Shown: piece after piece, positions 1 through 5,456 of the stretch
Position numbering within the stretch: position 1 is the stretch's first letter
How the letters are laid out: the number at the start of each line of letters is the position of its first letter
Assembly (NCBI GenBank): GCA_028292075.1
Contig: JAQGNA010000465.1
Span: 1 to 5,639, forward strand
Origin: Rhodoferax sp.
Lineage (GTDB): Bacteria > Pseudomonadota > Gammaproteobacteria > Burkholderiales > Burkholderiaceae
DNA length: 5,639 nucleotides
Direction: 5' to 3'
Position numbers and translations under genes: made by a program
The notes under the pieces: generated by a model
Seen by the model: the letters and a program-made list of their open reading frames with translations, nothing else
What the model was told of the DNA's origin: nothing
Database searches by the model: none

Positions 1-29
1 CGCAACGATGGGCGGCATGCCAGGCACTG

Positions 30-48
30 CAAACACGCCAAACACCGC
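30..48. repeat. Short tandem repeat, two copies of CAAACAC(C)GC
   Basis: Two adjacent copies, CAAACACGC at 30-38 and CAAACACCGC at 39-48, differ by one inserted C. The spacing of 9 bp places both copies on nearly the same DNA face. It could be a tandem binding site for a regulator of a leftward gene beyond the edge, or simple chance in a short stretch. There is no further support. Confidence 0.3.
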
Positions 49-144
49 AGACGACACATGCGCGCCATGGCTTGCATCGCTCGCCCGCATCGACCGCAGA
101 AATCAGCAAGTTGCCACCCTTGTCCCGTGAATCACCGGCACCCG

Positions 145-181
145 AAAAAACGCGGTGAAGCCGCGGCTGCGGCAAACCGCG
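145..181 (-). terminator. Intrinsic terminator for leftward transcription
   Basis: On the minus strand a stem of CGCGGT (181-176) pairs with ACCGCG (156-151). Inside it a second stem pairs 160-164 with 169-173 around a GGCT tetraloop, the two stems being separated by a small 3x2 internal loop. The hairpin is followed at once by six T (150-145 on the minus strand). This is a textbook rho-independent terminator in the leftward direction. On the plus strand no T-run follows the stem, so it should not stop rightward RNA. No leftward gene lies to its right within the window, since 269-1384 is coded on the plus strand. It may shield against antisense RNA, or be an attenuator in the leader of a gene off the left edge. 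Confidence 0.7.
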
Positions 182-242
182 AATGATAGCGGCCACCGCG
201 GCAAAATTCCATGCGCCAGAGTGACCAACGCAGCACCCGGGC

Positions 243-255
243 CAGAGGGCCTCTG
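243..255. promoter_or_regulatory. 13-bp palindrome inside the promoter, candidate operator
   Basis: CAGAGG at 243-248 is the exact inverted repeat of CCTCTG at 250-255, with one central base. It sits just upstream of and overlaps the extended -10 (254-262). Relative to the predicted start of transcription at 269 it covers about -26 to -14, where a bound repressor would block RNA polymerase. The half-site GCCAGAG also occurs at 215-221, 26 bp upstream. The operator role is inferred from position and symmetry only. Confidence 0.4.
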
Positions 256-262
256 ACACAAT
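254..262 (+). promoter_or_regulatory. Extended -10 promoter giving a leaderless mRNA
   Basis: TGA-CACAAT is a TGn-extended -10 whose hexamer occupies 257-262. The predicted transcription start, about 7 bases after the hexamer, falls on or next to the A of the ATG at 269. No good -35 is seen 16-18 bases upstream (around 234-239 the sequence is CACCCG), which fits an extended -10. No Shine-Dalgarno lies in front of 269. Together these favour a leaderless transcript starting at the ATG. Not tested experimentally. Confidence 0.55.
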
Positions 263-268
263 CCGCGC

Positions 269-1384
269 ATGACCCCTGTGCCCCTGCCCGCTTCGGCCGC
301 CACCTCGTCCTTCAGTGCTTCTTCCTCCATGTCCACGTCTTCCTCCTGGCTGAGCCGTGCCATCGGGCTGATCGAGGCCGACTTCCAGCGCAGTGCCGAC
401 ACCCACCTGATCGCCCTGCCCCTGCCCGCCCTCGCCGCGCGGGGCATCGACCTCTACCTGAAGGACGAATCGACCCACCCCACCGGCAGCCTGAAGCACC
501 GGCTGGCGCGATCGCTGTTCCTCTACGCGCTATGCAACGGCTGGATCGGCGAAGGCTCGACGGTGGTGGAAGCCTCGAGCGGCTCGACCGCCGTGAGCGA
601 GGCCTACTTCGCGCGGCTGCTGGGCCTGCCGTTCGTGGCCGTGATGCCGCGCAGCACCTCGCCCGAGAAGGTGGCGCAGATCACGTTCTACGGTGGCCGC
701 TGCCACTGGGTGGCCCGCGCGGCCGACGTGTACGACGAAGCGCGTGCCGTGGCCGCCGAGACCGGCGGGCACTACATGGACCAGTTCACCTATGCGGAAC
801 GTGCCACCGACTGGCGCGGCAACAACAACATCGCCCAGAGCATCTTCAGCCAGATGGCCCGCGAGCGCCACCCGGTGCCGCGCTGGATCGTCGTCGGCGC
901 CGGCACCGGCGGCACCAGCGCCACCATCGGCCGCTTCGTGCGCTACCAGCGGCATGCCACCTCGCTGTGCGTGGCCGACCCGGAGGGCTCGGTGTTCACG
1001 GCTTACCACCGCACCGGCGACGCACTCCTGACCGCGGCGGGCTCGCGCATCGAGGGCATCGGCCGGCCGCGGGTCGAGGCAAGCTTCATCCGCACGCTGG
1101 TGGACCACATGATCGAGGTGCCCGACGTCGAATCGGTGGCCGCGATGCGCGTGCTGTCGCGCCTGCTCGGACGCCGGGTCGGGCCGTCCACCGGCACCAA
1201 CTTCGTCGGCATGCTGGACCTGGCCGAGCGCATGCGCCAGGCCGGCGAGACCGGTTCGCTGCTGTCCCTGCTGTGCGACGCCGGCGAGCGCTACCTGCCC
1301 ACCTTCCACGACGCCGACTGGGTGGCCGAGCACATCGGCAACTGCGCGGAAGCCGAAGAACGCCTGCAGGCCATGGTGGCCTGA
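269..1384 (+). CDS. PLP-dependent cysteine synthase-family protein, Cds1-type cysteine desulfhydrase-like
   Basis: This is a 371-residue cytosolic fold-type II PLP enzyme. The Schiff-base lysine is K76 in HPTGSLKHR (70-78). The loop that normally holds the substrate carboxylate is SSGST (103-107), where typical CysK has an Asn in TSGNT. The phosphate-binding loop is GAGTGGTS (210-217), and the C-terminal GPSTGTN (305-311) supplies the serine expected to contact the PLP pyridine nitrogen. The [10 protein letters not shown] stretch (261-270) and the [11 protein letters not shown] context resemble, from memory, the actinobacterial L-cysteine desulfhydrase Cds1 rather than CysK/CysM. The likely reaction is therefore L-cysteine to H2S, pyruvate and ammonia, though a synthase or another beta-replacement activity remains possible. 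I chose the ATG at 269 because of the leaderless promoter. The alternative ATG at 329 lacks a ribosome site, but family similarity begins only near W27 after a Ser-rich start. The AttH-like gene follows after 19 nt. Confidence 0.85.
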   Translation: MTPVPLPASAATSSFSASSSMSTSSSWLSRAIGLIEADFQRSADTHLIALPLPALAARGIDLYLKDESTHPTGSLKHRLARSLFLYALCNGWIGEGSTVVEASSGSTAVSEAYFARLLGLPFVAVMPRSTSPEKVAQITFYGGRCHWVARAADVYDEARAVAAETGGHYMDQFTYAERATDWRGNNNIAQSIFSQMARERHPVPRWIVVGAGTGGTSATIGRFVRYQRHATSLCVADPEGSVFTAYHRTGDALLTAAGSRIEGIGRPRVEASFIRTLVDHMIEVPDVESVAAMRVLSRLLGRRVGPSTGTNFVGMLDLAERMRQAGETGSLLSLLCDAGERYLPTFHDADWVAEHIGNCAEAEERLQAMVA

Positions 1385-1403
1385 ACCCGGTCGGAGCGAC
1401 ACC

Positions 1404-2513
1404 ATGGCAAGCCACACGACGCCGCGCCGGCAGTTCATGGCCGCCCTGCTGGCCAGCAGCCTGCCGAGCATGGCGTGGCCACTTCCGCCGGCCCAGCTGC
1501 GTTTTCCGCGGGATCTCGGCAGCCACCCGGACTTCGGTACCGAATGGTGGTACATCACCGGCCGTGTCATGGCCGCGGCGGGCGGTGGCGCAGCACGCGA
1601 GTTCGGCTTTCAGCTGACTTTTTTTCGCAGCCGGGTCGATGCGACACAGTCGATGACTTCGGCGTTCGCGGCGCGCCAGCTGCTGTTCGCCCATGCCGCA
1701 CTCACCGACGTGCAGGGCGCGAAACTGTGGCACGACCAGCGCATCGCACGCGCCGGTTTCGGCGTGGCCGAAGCCAGCGAGAGCGACACCAGGCTGCGCC
1801 TGCGCGACTGGTCGCTGCGGCGCGAGGACGTGGCCACCGCCGCGGAAGGCCCGGTATCGACCTACACCGCCGTCCTGCCCGCACAAGACTTCGGCCTGCA
1901 GCTCAGTCTCGCCGCCACGCAGCCGCTGCTGCTGCAGGGCCGGCAGGGCCTCTCGCGCAAGGGGCCGCAGCCCGAGCAGGCCAGCTACTACGTCAGCCAG
2001 CCACAGCTCGCCGTGAGCGGCGCCGTCATCCTGCAGGGCCGACGCTTCGACATCACCGAAGGCCGTGCCTGGCTCGACCACGAATGGAGCCAGGCGCTGC
2101 TGCACCCCGAGGCGGTCGGATGGGACTGGATCGGCATGAACCTCGAGGACGGCAGCGCCCTGACCGCCTTCCACCTGCGGCGCGCCGACGGCTCCGCCCT
2201 GTGGGACGGCGGCTCCTATCGCCACGCCGACGGCCGGCTACGGAGCTTCGAGCCGAACGATGTGGTGTTCGAGGCGGTGCGCCACTGGACCAGCGCCGCG
2301 AGCCAGGCCCGCTACCCGGTCGAATGGCGGGTGCGCACACCGGCCGGCGCGTTCACCGTGCGAGCCGTCGTGGAAGACCAGGAACTCGACAGCCGCGCCT
2401 CCACCGGCGCGATCTACTGGGAAGGCCTGAGCGAGCTGCGCGATGTGGCCGGCACGCTGGTGGGCCGCGGCTATCTCGAGATGACGGGCTATGCGAAGCG
2501 GCTGACGCTGTAG
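1404..2513 (+). CDS. AttH/CrtC-like lipocalin-domain protein with Tat signal
   Basis: A 369-residue protein of the AttH / carotenoid 1,2-hydratase-like superfamily. The N-terminus carries a twin-arginine signal (RRQFMAA from residue 8) followed by a short hydrophobic segment, with possible cleavage after A24, so the protein is probably exported folded. The first lipocalin-like half opens with the family signature FPRDLGSHPDF..EWWYITG (34-53) and runs to about 220. The second half contains GRAWLDHEWSQ (220-230), GWDWIGMNLEDGSALTAFHLRR (239-260) and a closing beta-rich part ending RGYLEMTGYAKRL. GGAG at 1393-1396 is spaced 7 nt from the ATG, which fixes the start. Homologues usually follow an FtsX-like permease of an AttEFGH-type ABC system, whose substrate is not well defined. 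Here it instead follows a PLP enzyme, with no transporter of that type in view. Despite the CrtC resemblance I see no carotenoid genes, so I do not call it a hydratase. Confidence 0.85.
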   Translation: MASHTTPRRQFMAALLASSLPSMAWPLPPAQLRFPRDLGSHPDFGTEWWYITGRVMAAAGGGAAREFGFQLTFFRSRVDATQSMTSAFAARQLLFAHAALTDVQGAKLWHDQRIARAGFGVAEASESDTRLRLRDWSLRREDVATAAEGPVSTYTAVLPAQDFGLQLSLAATQPLLLQGRQGLSRKGPQPEQASYYVSQPQLAVSGAVILQGRRFDITEGRAWLDHEWSQALLHPEAVGWDWIGMNLEDGSALTAFHLRRADGSALWDGGSYRHADGRLRSFEPNDVVFEAVRHWTSAASQARYPVEWRVRTPAGAFTVRAVVEDQELDSRASTGAIYWEGLSELRDVAGTLVGRGYLEMTGYAKRLTL

Positions 2514-2626
2514 ATGACCGCACGGCCGCACCTTGCAACGGTGGGCAGCACCCGCGACCCACCACCCATGCCCCACCACGAGAGTCCTGCGACATTTCAC
2601 AACCCGCCAGCGGCGAAGATCGGCGA

Positions 2627-3541
2627 ATGAAAAACCACACCCTCGCCGGCACCGCCATGGTGCTGCTCGCCGCCATGCTTTGGGGCACCACCGGCACCGC
2701 GCAGAGCCTGGCGCCGCCGCAATTGCCCGCCCAATGGGTCGGCGCGCTGCGGCTGGCGATGTCCGCCCTCTTCTTCCTCGTCTACCTGCTTTTGACCGAG
2801 CCCCGGCCCCGCCTGGCCGATGACCTGCGGCGCATGCCCTGGGCCTGGGTGCTGCTCTCGGGCGCCTGTGTGGCGGCCTACAACCTCAGCTTTTTTGCCG
2901 GGGTGAAAGCCAGCGGCGTGGCCGTCGGCACGGCCATCGCCATCGGCAGCGGGCCGCTCTGGGCCGGCCTGCTGCAGTGGGCTGTGGCCGGACAGGCACC
3001 GCGGCCGGCATGGTGGCTCGGCACGCTCCTGGCCGTGGCTGGCGGTGCGGCGATGGTGCTGTCGGGCAGCGATGGCCCAGGCGGCCCGCAGCTCAACGCA
3101 ACGGGCGTGGGCCTGTGCCTGGTTGCCGGCCTGTCGTACGCGGCCTATGCATTGGTGAACCAGCGCCTGGTGCGCCAGGCGGCGCCAGCCACCGTCACGC
3201 TGCTGGTGTTCGGCACGGCCGCGCTGATCGCGGTGCCGGCGGCGCTGGCCTGGGCCGGCCTGCCAGGTGCGATGTCGGCAGGCGGCTGGTGGGTGGTGGG
3301 CTACCTCGGGGTGGTGGCCACCGGAATCGCCTACCTGCTGTTCAGCAGCGCACTGCGGCACATCAGCGCGGCCACCGGCGTCACGCTGGCGCTGGCCGAA
3401 CCGCTCACCGCCTTCGTACTGGCCGTGGTGGTGGTGCATGAACGGCCCGGGCCCGGCGCCTTCGCCGGCCTGGCGCTGGTGCTTGCGGGTCTGGCCGTGG
3501 TCATCTGGGCCGAAGTGCGGGCGAGCCGGCGCATCACCTGA
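2627..3541 (+). CDS. EamA/DMT-family inner-membrane exporter
   Basis: A 304-residue drug/metabolite transporter with the usual ten predicted helices, at roughly 6-26, 37-57, 73-93, 97-119, 127-145, 158-178, 187-208, 220-238, 246-270 and 277-296. They form two EamA repeats (about 8-145 and 158-295). The second repeat ends with the typical ALAEPLTAFVLAVVVVHE (255-272), and the first has the matching but less conserved IGSGPLWAGLLQ segment (106-117). The ATG at 2627 gives a family-typical N-terminus beginning straight into helix 1; a weak GAAG lies about 8 nt upstream. The reading frame is open far upstream, but that part overlaps the AttH-like gene and is not coding. Members export amino acids, cysteine-pathway metabolites, drugs or nucleosides, and the substrate cannot be read from sequence. 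The 113-nt gap after the AttH-like gene holds a GGTGGG/CCCACC inverted repeat (2540-2563) without a T-run and no clear promoter. Confidence 0.9.
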   Translation: MKNHTLAGTAMVLLAAMLWGTTGTAQSLAPPQLPAQWVGALRLAMSALFFLVYLLLTEPRPRLADDLRRMPWAWVLLSGACVAAYNLSFFAGVKASGVAVGTAIAIGSGPLWAGLLQWAVAGQAPRPAWWLGTLLAVAGGAAMVLSGSDGPGGPQLNATGVGLCLVAGLSYAAYALVNQRLVRQAAPATVTLLVFGTAALIAVPAALAWAGLPGAMSAGGWWVVGYLGVVATGIAYLLFSSALRHISAATGVTLALAEPLTAFVLAVVVVHERPGPGAFAGLALVLAGLAVVIWAEVRASRRIT

Positions 3542-3553
3542 CGCGGCGCGAAT

Positions 3554-3581
3554 GCCTGGGCCGGGCCAGGTCAGGCCGGCC
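3554..3581. terminator. GC-rich hairpins between convergent genes, possible terminator
   Basis: The 48-nt gap between the converging EamA and glycerate kinase genes holds overlapping inverted repeats: CCTGG/CCAGG (3555-3559 with 3566-3570), GCCTG/CAGGC (3554-3558 with 3572-3576) and GGCCGG/CCGGCC (3559-3564 with 3576-3581). They are mutually exclusive folds. No T-tract follows on either strand, so if RNA stops here it would be through a U-poor hairpin or Rho. A bidirectional role is inferred from position. Confidence 0.3.
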
Positions 3582-3589
3582 GGGCAACG

Positions 3590-4927
3590 TCACAGGATCA
3601 GCATCGCCCGGAAGTCGTTGACGTTGGTATGGGTCGGCCCGCTGACCACCAGATCGCCGATGCCATCGAAGTAGCCATAGGCGTCGTTGCGGTCGAGGTG
3701 GGCGTCGATCTTCAGGCCCCGTGCCGCCGCGCGCAGGAGCGTGTCGGGCGTGACCCGCGCGCCGGCGTTGTCTTCCACGCCGTCGATGCCGTCGGTGTCG
3801 GCCGCCAGCGCGTAGACGCCAGCCTGCCCCTGCAGCGCCTGCGCCAGCCCCAGGCAGAACTCGCCTGCCCGCCCGCCGCGGCCGCGCGGCGTGCCGGGCG
3901 CCTGGGGCCGGATCGTCACGGTGGTCTCGCCGCCACTCAGGATCACGCAGGGCCGCTCGAACGGTTGCCCCCGGTGCGCAACGGCACGCGCCAGTGCCGC
4001 ATGCACCTTGCCCACCTCGCGCGATTCGCCCTCCATCTTGTCGCTCAGGATGTGCACGCGCAGGCCAGCCGCCCGCGCCACTTCGGCCGCGGCCTCCAGC
4101 GACTGCTGTGGCGTCGCGATGAGGTGCACCTCGTGCCCGGCAAAGGCGGCATCGCCCGGCTTGGGCGTCTCGAGCGTGCCCAGACGCAGCGCCTCGGCCA
4201 GTGCCGCAGGCACGTCGATGCCGTAGCGCTGCAGGATCGCCAGCGCGTCGGCGCAGGTGGTGGCATCCGGCACGGTGGGACCGCTGGCGATGATGGACGG
4301 GTCGTCGCCCGGCACATCGCTGATGGTCAAGGTGACGACCTTCGCCGGCGCGCAGGCCGTGGCCAGCCGCCCACCCTTGATCCGAGACAGATGCTTGCGC
4401 ACGCAATTCATCTCGGCGATGTTGGCGCCGCTGTGCAGCAGCGCTTTGTTGACGCGCTGTTTGTCGCCCAGCGTCAGACCGTCGGCGGGCAGCGTGAGCA
4501 ACGCCGATCCGCCGCCGGAGATCAGGCACAGCACCAGGTCGTCGGCGGTCAGTCCCTGCGTCATGGCCAGCATGCGCTGCGCGGCGGCAAGGCCTGCTTC
4601 GTCAGGCACCGGATGCGCCGCCTCCACCAGCTCGATGCGGTGCGGCAGGCCGTCCGGCCGCGGCGGAATGTGGTGGTAGCGGGTGACGACCAGGCCTTCA
4701 AGCGGCGCTTCGGCCGGCCAAAGCGCCTCGACCGCCTGCGCCATCGAACCACCCGCCTTGCCCGCGCCAAGCACGATGGTGCGGCCCTTGGGCGGCGCCG
4801 GCAGGAAAGCGGCCATGCTGCGCAGCGGCAGTGCGCGGTTCACGGCGGCATTGAAGAGGTGCTCGAGGAAGGCAAGGGGTTGGGTGGCGTGGTCTGGCGT
4901 AGCGGCTGGATCGAACGTCGCGGTCAT
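3590..4927 (-). CDS. Glycerate 2-kinase, type-2 (DUF4147/MOFRL family)
   Basis: A 445-residue cytosolic kinase expected to convert D-glycerate and ATP to 2-phosphoglycerate. Some relatives (GckA, TtuD) were once annotated as hydroxypyruvate reductases. The N-terminal DUF4147 domain (about 18-255) shows GAGKAGGSMAQA (54-65, with the conserved lysine K57), LISGGGSALL (135-144), MNCVRKHLSRIKGGRLA (173-189) and SDVPGDDPSIIASGPTVPD (203-221). The C-terminal MOFRL domain (about 325-440) shows ILSGGETTVTI (329-339), GRGGRAGEF (349-357), ALAADTDGIDG (373-383) and the closing GPTHTNVNDFR (430-440). All motifs look intact and length is normal for the family. The start at 4927 is set by AGGAG 9 nt upstream (CTCCT at 4937-4941 on the plus strand). 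The frame is open further upstream, but that part is unlike the family. None of the usual glyoxylate-route partners (gcl, hyi, glxR) is nearby, so its source of glycerate is unknown. Confidence 0.92.
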   Translation of the reverse strand: MTATFDPAATPDHATQPLAFLEHLFNAAVNRALPLRSMAAFLPAPPKGRTIVLGAGKAGGSMAQAVEALWPAEAPLEGLVVTRYHHIPPRPDGLPHRIELVEAAHPVPDEAGLAAAQRMLAMTQGLTADDLVLCLISGGGSALLTLPADGLTLGDKQRVNKALLHSGANIAEMNCVRKHLSRIKGGRLATACAPAKVVTLTISDVPGDDPSIIASGPTVPDATTCADALAILQRYGIDVPAALAEALRLGTLETPKPGDAAFAGHEVHLIATPQQSLEAAAEVARAAGLRVHILSDKMEGESREVGKVHAALARAVAHRGQPFERPCVILSGGETTVTIRPQAPGTPRGRGGRAGEFCLGLAQALQGQAGVYALAADTDGIDGVEDNAGARVTPDTLLRAAARGLKIDAHLDRNDAYGYFDGIGDLVVSGPTHTNVNDFRAMLIL

Positions 4928-4978
4928 GCTGGGGGTCTCCTGGAATCTTCTCAAGGCGAGGGCAATGTTGCCGCCGCT

Positions 4979-4984
4979 ATTGTG
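4979..4984 (-). promoter_or_regulatory. Candidate -10 for the glycerate kinase gene
   Basis: Read leftward, CACAAT at 4984-4979 is the same hexamer used ahead of the first gene. It would start RNA near 4972 and give a leader of about 45 nt containing the AGGAG. There is no recognisable -35 or TGn extension. It lies downstream of the terminator at 5038-5076, so the kinase needs a promoter in this 110-nt gap, and this is the best candidate I can see. Confidence 0.3.
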
Positions 4985-5037
4985 ACGCCAGCATGCGGCC
5001 CCGATGCCGCCGGCCACGCGAACCAGGCCCCCAATGC

Positions 5038-5076
5038 AAAAGCCGGCCAGTGCCACCGCTGGCATCTGTCCGGCTT
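5038..5076 (-). terminator. Rho-independent terminator of the small exported-protein gene
   Basis: On the minus strand AAGCCGG (5076-5070) pairs with CCGGCTT (5046-5040). The stem continues, after one C/T mismatch, with CAG/CTG (5048-5050 with 5066-5068), then one bulged base (5065), and TGCCA/TGGCA (5051-5055 with 5060-5064) closing a CCGC tetraloop. That makes 15 paired positions. The 3' side runs into TTTT (5041-5038). It starts 54 nt after the stop codon of the small gene and ends 110 nt before the kinase ATG, so the two leftward genes are separate transcripts. The AAAA...TTG flanks give it little strength in the rightward direction. Confidence 0.8.
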
Positions 5077-5129
5077 GCTCACCACCTGATGACAGGCGAT
5101 GCGCGTCGCTGCGGCGATCGACCGATCGA

Positions 5130-5456
5130 TCAGCTCTTGCCGTTGCCGTCACCCTTGGTGGCTGGCGTGGCCATGTCGCCGGACTTGCTCGCGCCGGCAT
5201 TGGTGCCTTGGGTGGCGCTCATGTCGGAGTTCTTGGCGGCACGCTTGGCAGCCTTGTTGGACTTCTTCATTTCCTTGGCCTCGGCACGCGTCTCAGGCGT
5301 CTTGTTCGCGCCTGCGGCGGTGGTCGGTGCCGGGTTGGAAGCGTTGTCACGGGTGACGGGGGTGCCGACCTGGGCCTGGGCGGCACCGCCGAAGGCAAGC
5401 GCTGCGACCACTGCGGTCGCGAGGGAAAGGGACTTGATGGTGGATGTCTTGCTCAT
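5130..5456 (-). CDS. Small exported Lys/Ala-rich protein of unknown function
   Basis: A 108-residue protein. Residues 1-28 form a clear Sec signal peptide: K3 and K8, a hydrophobic stretch LSLATAVVAALAFGG, and cleavage after AQA (26-28). The mature part of about 80 residues has no cysteine, no aromatic residue and no recognisable domain. It starts with a flexible Thr/Asn/Pro/Ala part (29-53), continues with a Lys/Ala/Glu-rich segment (about 54-76, likely helical and strongly basic), and ends in a Gly/Ser/Thr/Lys tail. AGGAG lies 7-8 nt before the ATG (CTCCT at 5463-5467 on the plus strand). It has its own terminator, so it is monocistronic. Similar low-complexity secreted proteins are common in Comamonadaceae and are sometimes loosely named TolA-like, but nothing here shows a TolA function. 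The start, signal peptide, ribosome site and terminator make it a real gene; the role is unknown. Confidence 0.8.
   Translation of the reverse strand: MSKTSTIKSLSLATAVVAALAFGGAAQAQVGTPVTRDNASNPAPTTAAGANKTPETRAEAKEMKKSNKAAKRAAKNSDMSATQGTNAGASKSGDMATPATKGDGNGKS

Larger units (their letters stand above)
1..268. other. Non-coding region upstream of the PLP enzyme gene
   Basis: I find no gene I would defend here. Leftward ATGs at 68 and at 18 open short reading frames that run off the left edge in different frames. The one from 18 begins Met-Pro-Pro-Ile-Val-Ala. Neither has a Shine-Dalgarno, so a divergent neighbour beginning near the edge is possible but unproven. The region does hold a tandem repeat (30-48), a leftward terminator hairpin (145-181), a heptamer GCCAGAG repeated at 215-221 and 241-247, and a palindrome plus extended -10 directly before the first gene. 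A leftward TATCAT hexamer at 188-183 resembles a -10 box, but it has no fitting -35 and would start RNA inside the terminator hairpin. Confidence 0.6.

Noticed and set aside
183..188. Leftward TATCAT as a divergent promoter
   Set aside because: No -35 at a proper distance, and RNA from it would start within the terminator stem at about 176. Not enough to annotate.
132..212. Leftward 26-codon frame as a leader peptide for attenuation
   Set aside because: It has no Shine-Dalgarno, no regulatory codon run that makes sense apart from five Ala, and no downstream gene in view. Kept only as a remark under the terminator finding.
530..1570. Long leftward reading frame opposite the PLP enzyme gene (346 codons)
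   Set aside because: It is the mirror of a well-conserved rightward gene in GC-rich DNA. The translation is Gly/Ala/Arg/His-rich with no family motif, and no ribosome site precedes it.
1619..1625. Run of seven T inside the AttH-like gene, a possible frameshift or slippage site
   Set aside because: The frame is unbroken, with family motifs on both sides (EWWYITG before, AWLDHEW after), and the run encodes the ordinary segment TFFR.
1086..2225. Long leftward reading frame opposite the AttH-like gene (379 codons)
   Set aside because: It spans two rightward genes with recognisable motifs on the other strand and has a low-information composition, so it is a shadow frame.
1475..2626. N-terminal extension of the EamA gene, suggesting a fusion protein
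   Set aside because: The frame is open, but this part lies over the AttH-like gene, is Arg/Ala/Pro-rich without any domain, and the transporter begins naturally at the ATG at 2627.
3629..5089. Long rightward reading frame opposite the glycerate kinase (486 codons)
   Set aside because: The leftward strand encodes a full-length kinase with every family motif. The rightward frame has no motif and no ribosome site.
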